Source: Sitta carolinensis
Lineage: Eukaryota; Chordata; Aves; Passeriformes; Sittidae
NCBI GenBank assembly: GCA_032173965.1
Contig: CM063288.1
Coordinates: 21,301,501-21,365,500, forward strand
Direction of reading: 5' to 3'
Length of the DNA: 64,000 nt
Shown here piece after piece: positions 14,001 through 29,000 of the stretch (position 1 is its first letter; every line of letters begins with the position of its first letter). The translations under genes were made by a program, and so were the position numbers. The notes under the pieces are model-generated. The model had not been told where the DNA came from. It made no database searches and saw only the letters and a list, made by a program, of their open reading frames with translations.

Positions 14001-17000
14001 CTTAAGTCTAAGTTCTTCATGTATTATTTCAATGTCACGAACAGGGTCTACACTTCCTTCAACGTGAGTGATATCATCATCTTCAAATGCTCCTAAAACA
14101 AAAGAACACTCAAATTACCTATTAAGCTAGAAAGATAAGAAATATGTATTTAGAACATATAAGGAGTCAAAAAAGTTTGAACGTGAAAAGCCACAAGGTC
14201 GTCCTGCCCATGTACAAGTGTCCTGTGCAATGTTTTATATTATAATGGTTTAGTATGTTAATTTACATATCAACTCCAGAATCCAAAGCTCCCTCTCTGT
14301 ATAGACAAAGCATAGCACTATGTCATTTCAGGAGAGGACTTAAAGGACTTAAGAGTTTCTCCTACAAAGGAACAGGCTAGAGCAGTTTCCTGAAAATAGC
14401 TGGTGAGTTTAACAATATCTAACCCAGAAGTAGTAAACACAGTAGCTAAACTGAACATTGCAGAACACTTTAATACACACAGTAATGATTACAAGAATCA
14501 TGGAAAGAAAACCCTACAAATCACCTTGGCAGACCTCACTGGCTGCCCAATTTTACGCATTAAGAAATGACGAAGTTCTAGACAAAGAATTCTGAAGTTC
14601 TGAACGATTCTTAGTGTTTCCAAGGGAAACAGGGCTTAGAAAAAAAGGCCTGAAATCATCTGGCAGACCTCGTCCCTGTTTCAATCTACTTTATCACTGT
14701 GGTTCTGACGGTGATTAGATAATGAACCACTCAGACACACAATTTACACAGCAGCTAATTTCATCGGCCTGATTTGAGGGTATGGTTTTTAGGGGCCATC
14801 AAAGAAGCAGATGAAGGTGCATTTGTCATATATGAGTGACAACCATTCACAGTATCTGAACAAAATGGTGCTGGCCCTTATTAGAAACACATGCTATTAT
14901 CACATATTTAAAGTGCAGTTGAAGCCATAATTTCAAATTGCCAACTGGAAACATAAGGTTAAAACAACCAGATATTACTGACGCATGTGTGCTGACTTCA
15001 TGCCCTTCTGATGACAATCTGGCAACATAATTCAACTAGGATTGAAATTATCAGATAAGCAGCATCACTTTAAAAAAAAATCCTGCTCCCCTCCAAAAAT
15101 CAATATGTGCTTTAAAAATAAAAATATTAACAGTTAAAAAGAGTTTATTACTTCTTCCTGGATCAGTTTTCAGAGTATTTGCATGCCTAACCTGTAACAT
15201 TAAAGATACACATGAGAAATCCAGCATGAAAAGAAGGTTATTTGAACATTAGCAAAATTAAAATCAACTGATTTCTTACACAGGAAAAAAATCCAAGACA
15301 TTTCTTGTACTGAAAAAATATAGAAAACAGGGTAAACAACAAACGATTTCTTAACTGATACACAGAAAGTTGTGGGGGTTCTTTGTCACCATGCATATCT
15401 TAAACTTCGTCTTTTAACTTACTGAAAACCAAGGTTTTAGCAACAAAGCTCTTACACCAATGCACACGAAACACAGGTTTAAAATGTTGTTCATAGTCCA
15501 ATATCAAAATAATTTTTACATAAACTTATGAATTCAAACAGTGGTTACCGGAAGTTCTCTCCTCTCTCATTAACTGTTTCTCTCCAAAGTTAATCAGTGG
15601 GTACAAGCAAAATTACCTCAGCAACAGATCCAAATCTGATGCTGGCCATGATGGGAGAACAGGCTGCTCTGTTAAATGGAAACACTCCACACTAATCTAT
15701 ACCAATGCCAGGCAATCAAGGAAGAGATACCATAGTCCTTATTTTCTATAAATCCTTACTTGAACACCTGACTGAATGAGATATAGGCTGTTCAGATGAG
15801 CAAATACTAGAAAACAGTTTAACAGCTCTGTTCTAATTTACAAGGAAAATATTGAATAAAAAGGGTAGAAGTATGAAGATGTCACCACACAGATCAGAAG
15901 TCTACTTGCCTCAGCCTTCTCAACAGGTATGTAGCATTCATTCAGCTAAAAGTTTAACCTTCTTCCTTGTTTCAAGGAAAAAAGCCTCCATTACTGTGCA
16001 AACAATATATTCTTAACATCCTTCTGCACCTGGTGTCCATGGGTTTAAAAAGCAACAAGAATCCCCACACCGCGAAGTCAGGAGAAAAGCTGCATGACTG
16101 CGAAGATCTTGCAATTAGAACACAAAAAATAAAAAATAAAGTAAACATCTTGTTTTGGTCTTAAGGAATAATGAAGATTTGCCAAAAAAGCAAGTGTAAG
16201 GTGAATTAGTAACAGCAAAAACCAGCTTATAGTTGTATAGTAGTATAACTTATTAGTTATACTTTTCTGTTCTCTTCAACAAGAGCTTCACTTCTTCACA
16301 TCTTCCCACTCCTTTTCCCAAAAAAATTGTTCTTTATTCACCCAAACCCAATTAATTTAGTGTATTTCCACCACTACAAAATTGACTCTGTAACTTCATC
16401 TTTGCTCTCTTCTCAGCCCACTAAAGGCTTTAACCCACGGACTCTTCAATGTTCTGCCAGAGTTTCCTTCAAGTCTCCTTCCATGCTGCCCATGTCAGCA
16501 GCCATCCCGACGTTCATTCAGGTGACATGATGACAAGAGATCTGTCTGGCACAGGCAGTTGCTTGCTCGGGTAAAAAGCCCCTCTTCCTGAGCTGATGAT
16601 TTCCCACTAGAGGCAACAATTTAGCCTTCTTTCCTCCTCACGAGGTTGCTTAGCTCTTTTTATGGAATGAATGAACCCTAGTTGCATATTCCATTAAAGC
16701 CATGGATTTGGAGTTTAAATTTCCAATTCCAGATTTAGAGGAATTCCTGTTTAGACAGACACAGTCCATAAGGAAGTAATAGCTTTAAGGGGTTTTTTAT
16801 ACACAAAAGCCCAAACTGGCAGTAATGTCATGTCCACATCTTGGTACAAATGAAAGATTCTTCAAGGCAGCGGGCACCGAAGAAAGGCAGCTTTTTTTGT
16901 GAATCTCTTGTTCAGAGTTTCTCAATGCCAACTTCAGTCATCAACCTAAACCAGACGACACTCTGACCAACAGCCTAGCTAGAGACACAACGGGGATACT

Positions 17001-20000
17001 CTTAGAAGACGGGAAGAAAAAGGCAGAGTGACACCACTAGGATGAAAGAGCCTTAGTTTTAACTTTGTCTCAATATCCATGTGGGATGTATCTTGAACAA
17101 TCTCTTATGCCAGCCTTCAGCCTGTTTTGTAGTGATGGTCTGCTACAAATCACACTGCGCACTGCAGGGAATTCAATTCCAGTCTGCAGAGCTGCATGCA
17201 GACATAGCAAGCCAGAAATGGTGGTAACCTGAGGAATTAGGCTTTGGGCAAGACAGGAGATCTCTTGGAAAAAGTACAGCTGTAAGAAACTAGCAGTTAA
17301 ACTACTAGAAAAATGTTTTACCCAGACCTGATTTTAAAACTGCCTACATAAAAATGCAAAGTAGTAGGAAAAAATGGGGTTTATAAGTAAGACATACAAG
17401 AAAATATGCATATTATTTACAACTTTCAATGACAAAAATAAGAACTATAATCTTAATATACAAATCTTACCTGAAATAGATTGTTAACAGCATATTGCTA
17501 TTTATTACTTTGTCTTTCTGTGTTTGTGTGAATTCCTCTCTTTTGTTGGGGAAGATGATATGATAGCCCCACCTCCCCTGCAACATACATAGCAGCAAAC
17601 CCAAAGGCTTTATTTTAAAGTACAACAAATGGGGTACTAAGAATCCCATCACTGTTCAATTAAAGATAAAGATAACACAATAGCTGTACAATGAACACGA
17701 TGCACAAGGAGGATACAGGCTATGAACGCTGAGTAGTGCTAGACTAGTAGCTGACAGTGTGTGCTATACGGAAAAGCAGCCTGATGAAACTAAAAACTGC
17801 TCAATTGGAAGAAGCAGGGAAAATGGGAGGTGGGTCTTGAGATACAAGATGACAGCAAACAAATGAGAATTTTGTTTTTCTGAAGGAACAGGTAAGACTG
17901 TTTTGGGTATCAGGCAAAAAAACCCCAATACCAGTTAGTTTATGGACACTGAAGAAGAAAAATGAAAAACATTGACACAGAAATCCTCAGATTGGCTTGT
18001 CTGATAATGCTCTCTCATTACAACACAACCTATGAGATAAACAATGGGGAGAAGGAAAACCAGACATCTGGTAGTCTTATTTTGATCTCAAGCTGAATAT
18101 AGCTTGAGAGAGCTTGGTAGAAAACTGAGGGAGCAAGCAAAGATTCCCCAAAATTATATTAACAGGGCATACAGGTGAGGAAGCGAAGGACTCAAATGGG
18201 ATAGTTGTAAAACAGCAGAGTGCAAACATGGCCACGTCTCAGAGGTAAACCCATATTGACAATGATGTATGTTTAAATTTGGCGAACCTCAAACAAACCA
18301 TGTCTGTCTTCTTATTGACATAATGAGGCCTCAATTTCTGTAAACAGGGACGTTTACAAGGTTAGGAACTTGTTCACCCAATATCTTCTGTAGTACACTC
18401 AGACCTGCCAGGCTACTGGCAGCTGAGCTCTGTAGTCTAGCATCCAAAGTTTTCCATTAGGAAATCATTTTTTTTCATAGTTGTGCTAAAAAATTAATCT
18501 TTAAAAAAAGCTGTTCTGATATTTTGGAATTGCAACAAGCCACAAATTGATCTAATTACTATATTTTTAAATAATACTAATTTAAAAGCATATTTACAAT
18601 TAACATCTTTATTGTGCTCTCAAGACAGCATGACCTATGGGCAACGACCTTCCCCCATGAATATAATGAAAATCCATTGTACTGCCCATGGCTTCACCAA
18701 TGCATTTGCTTTGAAAACATAAGGCCTCAGCATTTCTCAAACACTACCCCAAACCTTCCTTTTGACTGCTTCCTTGAGTTATACTGCTTGTGCTCCAAAC
18801 TGCTCTCTTTCTACTACAGGAAACTATGACACACAAGTGTTAAGAGTAAAAGGAATCAATCTGCCGCATGGGAAAAAAAATACATACATAAAATAGACTT
18901 ACTCAAGAATCTCCCCAAGGAAGCATGTGTTTGTCAAGAGCTAAGCTAATCACACAGCAGTAACAGGAAGGTCAACTGGAAAACTCTAATCAGTTAATTT
19001 CATTATTTAAAAAAAAATCATTGTAACTTCTCTGGCATCTCTCTCATGTACCCTAACAGAAGTAAACTATAATTTTATCAGAAGTTTGTCATAAGGACTT
19101 TGAACAGAAACAATGTTTTTTATTTTAAGTATTCTATATATATAAGCCTTTTCTCAAACGATCTCCTCTAACATCCTGATGGATTTATACTCTACCTTTA
19201 AAAACCCTTGTCACTTCCTTTAGTGTACAAGAACAAAGATTACAGAGTTAGAAACATCAGGCTCACAGCAAGTAAACATCTGCTATGGTAAATTCCCATA
19301 ACATTTTAGCAGTACCCAGATACTGCTATTAGAACAACACAAGTATTTAGACAGGAAAATGGTGAAGCATAATACAGGAGCAGGATTCATTTTTGCCAGC
19401 TAACAGCCCCGAAATAATGATATAAAATGAAATTACTAGAAGTAAGGAGCTTGGAAATTATCACTGCCACACCCAGCTCCCTCTTCTGTTGCCCTTAGGT
19501 TCAAACTTGAAATATTCTTCAGTTTTGGGGAAGGGTTTAGCTTCTTCAGCTGAGCACTTTATCTGGGCTGTTTGGGTCCAAGTGTGGTGGGCCAAAAATA
19601 ATTTTTAAAATGGCATCAACGACATAATGCAGCAATAGCTGGATCTGCATGTTTCTTTCAAATCATTGTCTTTAAAAAATGCAGAAAACAGAAAGAATGG
19701 ATGGAGAAGATGCACAACTTTACTGTTTTTTTCCTGTGGAAACTGCAATTTGTAAGGTCTTGATGGCAGCCAGGACACAGTCTAGATTTGTTCTTGACAA
19801 GCAAAAATAAGAGCACATAAATATGTATACAGGACAGTCATGACGAATGTCACTTTTAAACAGTATCATCTAATGGCATGCACATTTCTTCCCATTTCTT
19901 TAAAAAATCAGCTTCAAAATTCCTTTGACAAAATTTACCTCTCAGCCTTCAGAAATTTTTGCATTGCTTATGTTATACCTGTCAAGATCTGATGACTGTA

Positions 20001-23000
20001 TGTTATGTATTCATCTGAACAGAACCACTACACTTAGTTACAGGCTATCATCAACCAATTCATTCTCTTGCTAAAATCAAGTCATCCAATTACTCCTTGA
20101 CTAATCAAGGCTGTTTTGGCTTTTTCTTTTTTCAAAAGGTACTCAACAGCATAAACAGTTCACTTACAAGAAATGGAAAGGGGCTAATCAGCAGAATTAT
20201 TGTTTTGCTGCCACAATTTGCAGTATTTAAATGTAGTTGCTGATTGGACTGAAAGTTTTATGATATAGCATATAAAACTAGTTCGACATAAAAACGAAGA
20301 AGCTGCCTATAGACTAAAGCTTATTGTTCCTAGCTGCTCCAAGCTGCCACTGAGACACTAAAATCCAAATCAAAACACTACTTCTAAACTTATCTTATTC
20401 TGCTCCTAATTGCAATTATGGAAATTAATTATTATCTTCGAGATTAATTTATCTTTTATATACCGGTCGCTTCATTTCTCTAATTATCCTTACCCTTAAA
20501 GTAAAATGTAACCAAACATTTGGCTAACACTAAGCTTTATATAATGGCATTCTGGCATCCTGCATTCATTTAAAAAAGGTAAGCAGTGTATTGGTATGTG
20601 TTATGCTGTAATTAAGGGGGATATTTATTATTTTATCAGAATCTGAACTGCATCACAAGCTGAAACTCCCATTGGTATTTAGGGTAATGACTGGCGTTTT
20701 TTGTCAATAAACTATAAGGGAATGTTTAATAACACCACCACAAACCAGACCTAGAGAATAATTGGTACTTGCACTTCCTCTCCCACATACGTTCAATGAC
20801 TGCCATCAAAAAGAGCTGCTCGGCAGAGACACGCACGTCACATCACGATACACACAGCCCGTTAAAAGCCCTGAAGGAAATGAGCAATAATATCTATCTG
20901 GCCACTTATGGTGGGAATGGGGGCGAGAACAAAAAGAAATAAAATACAGAAACTTGAGTGGGGAGCTAGAAGTAGGGTATTTCTTTAAGCTACAAAAAAA
21001 CAAGACTAGAAGTGTAAAAAAAAAATTAAATTATTTAGAATATCTATACTTAGACTTATACTTAGACATGGCTTGACATGCTATCACCAGTATTCCAAAG
21101 ACTTAAACAATAAAAGATACTGCTATTTCTGACTGAGGTGCAGGTATATTTAACATTACAGAATGTACTAAACTTTGGTGACAGTACATTTTACTATGCA
21201 TATTTATCTTAGAAGGACAAAATAAAACCATCAGAATCAACATTTCACAGCTTCTTAAACAAAGCAGTGTTAACAAAGAACTAAAAACAAAGTAGGTTTA
21301 GTGTGTTTTCCCTTGCAAGATAATTTCAAGTGAAATTAATCACCTGTAACACAAACCTAATATTTTTTAAGCAGAGTAATTTTCAGTTGAAGAAGATGCA
21401 CCTGCCTACATCTTCAACATAAGCAAAATCAAGTACAAAAAACATTAAATAAAACGCTGTAGTAAACCTTGACTTCTGAAGAAAGAATTTTTTCAGACAT
21501 CTTTTGTGGCTTTGTTTTGTGCTACAGCCCCTTAAGTTTTGTCTTCATAAAGCCCTAACTAGTTGTAATCACTTGCAGTCTAATTGTGGACATTTATCTG
21601 CTTTTCTTATGCATAGAACATAGCTATTAAAGCTGAATGGTGATGGTGTGAAGTATAGGTTAAATTGGGTGAAATTAAAGCAAATTACTCTGGGATGTGG
21701 AACTCTGAAAATAGAAACCGCCAATGATTTGCAACCCTCTTGATGATCAGCTTCACAGAACCCTAAATGACAAGAAAACTTACATATTTTAAAGTTAACT
21801 AGATTTTTTTAAAATAATGTATAAATTTATTTTAAATGCAAGCAGTCACTCTGGCAATAATTATTTTGTTTTACCTGCATCATAAAAGTATAAGAAAAGG
21901 GTTTAATTTCCATTTAAAACATTTGTTTTATTCTCAAATTTAGATGATTTTTAGCACCAAAAAACCAGCTCAGAATATTAGGTGCAGCATTAATGACTTT
22001 GAACACAACATTACAGTTTATGTGTACCATATGGCTACACAGACACAGGATGGTTAAAGCAGCTGCTTTGGGCTTTCTTGACCGGTGCAGTATCAGGACT
22101 TAATTCATTACTTACCTATACATAAGATAAGCAGCTACATTTACCCTGCTGAGCCCTAATACCACAGCAATCAGGAGAGAGCAAACCACCCCCCAAAAGT
22201 CTGGAATAGAAGCTGAATGGCAGCCCTTTCAATAGCAAATCTATTGGGAGTATTTCACAAAAAAGGACACGTCTATTTCTGCACCAGCAGACACACAATG
22301 AGAGCATGGAGAAGCAACACAGGATTCTAAATGACTGTAGTATCAACTTCTTAAGCATACAAAGAACTTACATTTGCCTAAAAGTACTCATCAAGCGAGT
22401 ACTGCACAAGGTCAGATATAAAAATTATAAATTCCCCAGGAAACACTGAAGCAAAGTAATTCCCTTTGAGACATGAGAATCAGCAGCAGCAACCACAATC
22501 CAGTTCCTGATGGAAGCAGTTTTTTCACAGAAAAGTTGCTACCAAGATAATCACTCCAATGAGTTTATCTGTAAAATCCTGCTCCAGAGCTCCTACTCTT
22601 GAGTGTGTCTGACAAATATTAGTGACTTATTTCAGATGCAAAATGTTTTAACTTGCCCTGCTCTTTCATGCTGGCATCACTGGGCTATAGTCATCACTCC
22701 ACAAGCAAAACCCTCTACCTGCTGAGATTCGCTATCAAGTTGGTCATACTGGGTAAAGAACACTATTTGACAGATGAATTAATAAATCTCTGAGCCCTTT
22801 GTCCCTTCAATTGCCAAGGTCTTGCTCTGACTGCCCCTGGTTATGTATTTTAAATACTATCATTACACTGCCCACCAAATAACTGGGACACAATTGGGAC
22901 ACTCCTTAACGTCCTTTCTTGCAACACACCTTACCTGGGTAAATCACATAGATTCACTATCAGAAGGCACCTTGGGAAGGGCAGCACTCCATGTAAAACT

Positions 23001-26000
23001 TTTTGAGATGGCTGGCATTCACATAAATTGTTTAAAATTCCCTAAGAAAAAACAGTCTCTTGTAAAAATCTGAACAAACCATGACTGTATTAACTGGAAG
23101 AAGGGGCAAATTAGGAACTTTGCCTGGTCAAAATCCTAAATACCTGAGGAATGCATATGCTTGCTTCAGATTCAAGCACTCTTGTCACCCTGAGATCAGT
23201 CCCGTTCTATTTTATGTTACTTTCTGTTCTAGTGACCAAAAACCCTCCTCTGTGAGTTTAAATCATCAAAAGAGAAGCAAACAGGAACAAGGGGGATTTC
23301 TCCACAGAACTCCCCTCTCTGGTGAGTGCTCTGCTGCAGCACTGCCTGCATAAAGCATACGGCACTCAGGAAAATCTGGCCACAAACATCAGTAGATAAC
23401 GACTAACATGCTTCTGTGTACCATATATCCTGACAATTTTCCCACTTAAAAGTAGACTGAAATGCATATATTTGCAATCTGACGGAATCTACACTCTACA
23501 AAAACATGGTTCCTAAGCAGAAACCATTTGGAAAGTAGAAATATGCCTATACGCATAACTGTGCATTCACACTACTTCCAGAAACACCCTACCTCCATGC
23601 TGCATTTTACCCCTTTTTTCTGAAGGTCAGTCATCCTGGTCTTCTCTTTAGGAATACTCAGTGTCAAGCTCTATGGTGCCACTCTTACTTGGAATCTCTG
23701 AGGAGCACCATAACAAAATAAAATTGCTAGCAATAGCTATGTTTTTAAGACAATGTATCTACAGAGATCATGAACAGCAAGTAGCTGCCATTAGAGAAAC
23801 CCACAGGACAGTTCTATCTGGCCTTAAATCACCAGAATTATATGAAACATCTTAATTATTCATAGACTATTTATCTGGGTCACAGATTGATTATGTCAAA
23901 GATGCATTAATACAAAAAACTCACTTGAGCTTTGAAGTTTTTACTGGGTCTGGAATAGCACTACTTAGTGCTTACCGTGACTGTCCTCCTACTGAAACAC
24001 ACCAAATTCCTAAAGTTACAACAAAGCCCAAGCCACTAAACTCTGCTGAGCCCACTCTGACTCCTGCGCAGAGATAGCTCAGCTTCCTGTTCCCCATTCT
24101 TCAGCAACCTGCAAGGTTATCGGGCTTTGCAAAATAATGAACAGAGAATGAGCAGTTCAGTTCAGCGCAGAATACAAAACTACAACCCTCCTGAAACCCA
24201 CAACAAAGAGTATGAAATTGTTTCAATACAGCAACTTCTCTTTAAAAGCATTTAAAGCAATAAAGGCTTTAACATTTAGATATATAAATACCAAGAAAAA
24301 AAACTCAGCAAGAAGTTTTCAGGTACAAGAAATTAGTTACCCAAGAAGATTCCAAACATTCCAAAAGTTAAAATGACATTTTTTTTATGATAAAACAACA
24401 GGCCTACAAAACTGTAAAAGCTCCTTGCAGTGCCTTACAAAAATGGTATAAAAATGATTATAAAATTTGACTGGGGAGGGAAAAGAAAGCTATGTTTACA
24501 GAGCAGTCACTGTTTACAGGAAGAATAAGAGTATTGAGAAGAAGAGTACTTACACTCAGTCCATCACATGTTAACAAAGAACTTGTTCTCTATTATCTCC
24601 CTGTTTCTCCTTTGAGGATCTATTTTGTTGCATAATGGAGGTGTGTAGGAGAAAACATACCTAAGGGAAGACTACCCAATGTGTAACAAAAATGAGAGCT
24701 GATAAAGACTTAGATCAGCAAATACTGTTTTATCAGTGTCATAAGGTATGCGTATGCCCTATGTAAGTTTGTAATGAAGTGCAGTGTTGCTAAGTGAATA
24801 AAATAGCTTTAAAAACAACAGCAAAATACCTCTCAGTAAATTTACCTTATAAACACAAAGCCCTCCATCTGGACATTCTAACCCACATAGTGTAAAACAA
24901 ATTTAATGCAAAAGAAGCAATACTATTAATCCAGATTTATCCTTTGCAAATCCCAATTTTACAAGAGTGCTGTCTATGGGTTTTTACTAATAAAAATGAA
25001 TAACAATCATTTTTTAAATACATCATTAGCATTAGCTGCATCATTAGGTTAAGAGTATATTACTTTTCACGTGTTTATTTTTCTACAAATTAAGAGATGT
25101 CACAGTTCTTAGGATCTCACATAACAGTACAGGCTTGCAATTACGAGAAATATCAAATTATCTTTTTGGAACAGAATCTGAAATACTATCTAAGATGCTA
25201 AACTTGATAAAGAGGGCTTGCAACCTTTTCAGTTCAATGTTCAAATCTTCATGTAACAGTTGACCACATAAAATTTGTTTTTTATTTTATTTTGGATGCT
25301 ATGTCTCTTTCTTTATAATGATCAAAAAAACATCCCAACAAAAAGTTAATAAATTGCTTGCTATAGACTGGCTGGCCCATCAGATGGGAAGTAAAGAACT
25401 GATTTTGTACATTATTTCAGTAAAGTAATCCCTGGCCCTCAGACATTCGCGCTTTTTTTCCAGCAACATTTTACTTAAATGGCAACTATACTGTGGAACA
25501 TATCAATCATGTTTTGCAACTATCTGGCACCATCTAGTAGCCACTGGCATCTTCTTTACTAGAAACCATTAAGAGATTGTTTTAAGAGATTGTGAAAGGG
25601 TGATACTGAGTAAGGAATAGTAACTCAGACTTCCTGAACATCATATGGTCAAGAAAATGTTTTATGTTGAATTAGGTAGACAGGTACAGTCACTACTTGT
25701 GTACTGTGCAAATGACTCCTGACTTCCTTGAAAAAGTACATTAAATACTTATGTGAATGTTGGAGTCTTCAAGAAATCTAAGAATCTGCAGGCAATTTTT
25801 AGTAACAGTTTACAAAACACATTGTTTTACACATGCATGCAAACCCTGGCTTGTTATTCTCTTTTCCTATCCTCAAAACACACAAATAAATTAGAAACTA
25901 AGAAAGAAAATATATGCTTTGATTAAACTGAATCCTGGATAAACAGGGTGTTTTTTCCATGATTGCCAGAGCAGAGTGCCTTGTAGGCCGTAATACTGGT

Positions 26001-29000
26001 GAGGGGGAATGGAAGAGGAGTAATATGAATATATATCAAGGCTACTTCATTACGTTCCTGAGGTGGGACTGGGTAGAAATCTTTATTTCCAATGGTAATA
26101 CTCCTTTAGCTGCAAGCAAATATGCAGCCCTGCTATTCTGCTCCTTGCAAAATAAATATATAAATATGATACTTCTGCAACATCTAACCACGGCTTTTTA
26201 AGCTGAAACAGTTGTTCTTCTTTTACTTTAGATGTCGAATCCATCACAGAAAAGAATTTTGTTTTTAAAAGACCTCCTGAATGAAGCAGTTTGTCTCCCT
26301 GCCATTTAGCTCACTATATTTTTACAAGCACCAGGCTGAGCAAACTATGATTGAGAGAAGCCATCTTATGCACATTGCTGTTGTCCCACATCATTCAGAA
26401 CAAACCTTTTTAGATCGTTAACTACCACAGGAGTGCTGATTACACAGGCACCAGCAATTTCCTAACCAATGACCACCTGAACAATGATGTGTTCAGCTTC
26501 TCAGACCCTGAAGCCTTTCAGAGGTGAATCATTTCACAGTTTGGAACTAGATCTCCATAGCAACTTCCCTTTGAGGGTTTTAGAATCACCATCCCGTAAT
26601 TCTATGATCATCAAGCTCAACCATTCCCAATGGTTCTTTTCACAGCAGATGGAAAAGGAAGCCTTGAAATTTTACAGTCTATTTCAAGCAATTCATCTGG
26701 CAGCCTATTAGAATTCAAAATATTTCGACCTTCAATCACAAAGCATGTTATCTGAAGCTGTGGTGATCTCAAGTCAAGACAAGCAGACGTTTTAGTCTAA
26801 TCATCCATGATGAGAAGAGACTGACAAAAACTCTTAATTCAACCACCATCAAAATGCTTATTTTAACTGCATGAAAGTCTTTCAACAGGCAATGAAAACA
26901 CACCATGTACCATTTTATCACAACCTTCCATTCAAGGGAAATACGAATTCTGAATATTGGCATGGATCTTTGCACTCCCTGACTGCTTTTGAACAAATAT
27001 CTCCTCCTTGAAAGTCAGTACAAATCCAAATCTACCACATTTTTTTTTTTTTAACAGCTGTCAAGAAAAATGATAGAAGCAAACTGCAATTAATCTTCTC
27101 ATGACTGAGTACAATAATGCTGCAAATGAGTTACTTATTGATACATCCAGTTCATTATAGGCATCTTCTAAGAAATACAAATCACTTACTACTCAGAAAA
27201 TAAATAACCATTAAATTATGAAAACACAGCACTGGCTAAAATCTTGAAGCAAAGCTCAGTTTCATGATAATCATAATCAGAGGGATGTTTAAACTGGGGG
27301 ATTTTTTCCTTTTTCTGTTCCCAACTCCCAGCTCAATTCCTTCTGTTTGGAGTCCAAGAAAAGTTTCCCTTCTCCTGAATGTTCCAGTCGGCCACTGAAA
27401 TAATTCCATCGTGGCTCAAGAGCTTTAAATTTGAAAATATTTTCACCTAAAAACCCAGGCTGATTTATTTATATTTATCAACCTTAAATACAAGCAAAAT
27501 TAAAATGTTTTAAAATATCACCTATACACTACTACATTATTACTATTGTTATCTGGTGACTAAAGAAATCAGAAGACTTCAAACTTTTCATAAGTCAAAA
27601 TGCCACTAATAGATTTTTACAGAATGAGCAGTAAGTTTAACTTTAAAAAAAATTTAAAGAATCACCATTTAGTGACTTGGCAGTGAGATACTGATACTTA
27701 CCAACTGCTGTAAAATGCATCAAACTTAAAAGGAACAAGAGAAGGCCCCCACCCACACCCAAGCCACACTCTCCACTAAAAACAGTGAAATAAGAGAAAT
27801 TAACATACATTTTATAACATTTGTAGAGGAAGGAACACTTAATTGTTTTATTTCCTTTGAATGAGAAAAATGCATATTCAGCGTCCCTAAGTAGTTACTT
27901 AACTGAGAGAGTGGCCACAATTGAGACCCTCTCCACAGCACTTAAAATGCCACATTTTATTAGCCTACAGAGAAAAGAACAACCCCCTCCCCCTTTACTG
28001 ACCTTATTCTCCTAGGTATCGGCACTGCTGAGCCATATGCTTACACAACTTCAACCCAAAACTCTTTAAAAATAAGAAACTTACTAAAATAACTCATAAA
28101 ACTAAAAGATCTTGAATATATGATTTACTGGATGGTAGCTTACTGAGAGCTAATATATTGGTGAAGTAATTTTGAAAAAATTACTGTAAAAGAAATGATG
28201 ATGAAAATCTTTGGGGGAATAACCTGGCACAACACAGGATTTGCTTTCCTATATTTTTCATTATTTGCAAAGTAGCCCACGACCTACACAGCTGCTCACA
28301 CTGTACTGCTTGAAGATCTGAGGGGAAGTATGTGAACATAACCACAAAATTTAACTAAGGATGAAGCTAGAATTTAAGACAGAGTAAGGAAATAAAAATG
28401 TTATGCATCAACTAAAAATGTAAACTGTTTATTTCTATGTACAATCGACTGAAATAAACACAGACTTTATTCTAGAAATCTGAGAAAGAAACACCATGGG
28501 GAAAAAAAACTTGAGTATGTTAAGTACCATCTCCTGCAAAGACCAGAGATTAGGGCAATTCCATATGAACAATATTAAACTTCTTAGTGGTTTCCAATGC
28601 TAGATCAGTTACTACTGCAAATATCTTTTTAAAGAGACAAAGCAGTTACAGGATATGTTTTACAATACTCACAACTTTTGCTCAAGAAAATTTTCAATTT
28701 TTTTTTATTTCAATATGAAAGGCAACCAAATATCTTTGTTATCAGATATTTTAAGTCATCTATAACACTTAGTTTACTTCTTTTTGTCTCTTTACCAAAT
28801 GTAATGTAACCACCATGTACAACCTTTCATTTAGCATTTGGTCCAGCTGATATTGAAAATAAAACTGCATATGACCACCAAGTTAATTAATCATCTTGCT
28901 AATTACAAAAGTACAACTGTCACTGCAACAAAACCTACATGTGTAGATAGAACTACATATATGAAATTTTGCAATGTAGCTATTGCTAAATGTAATTTGA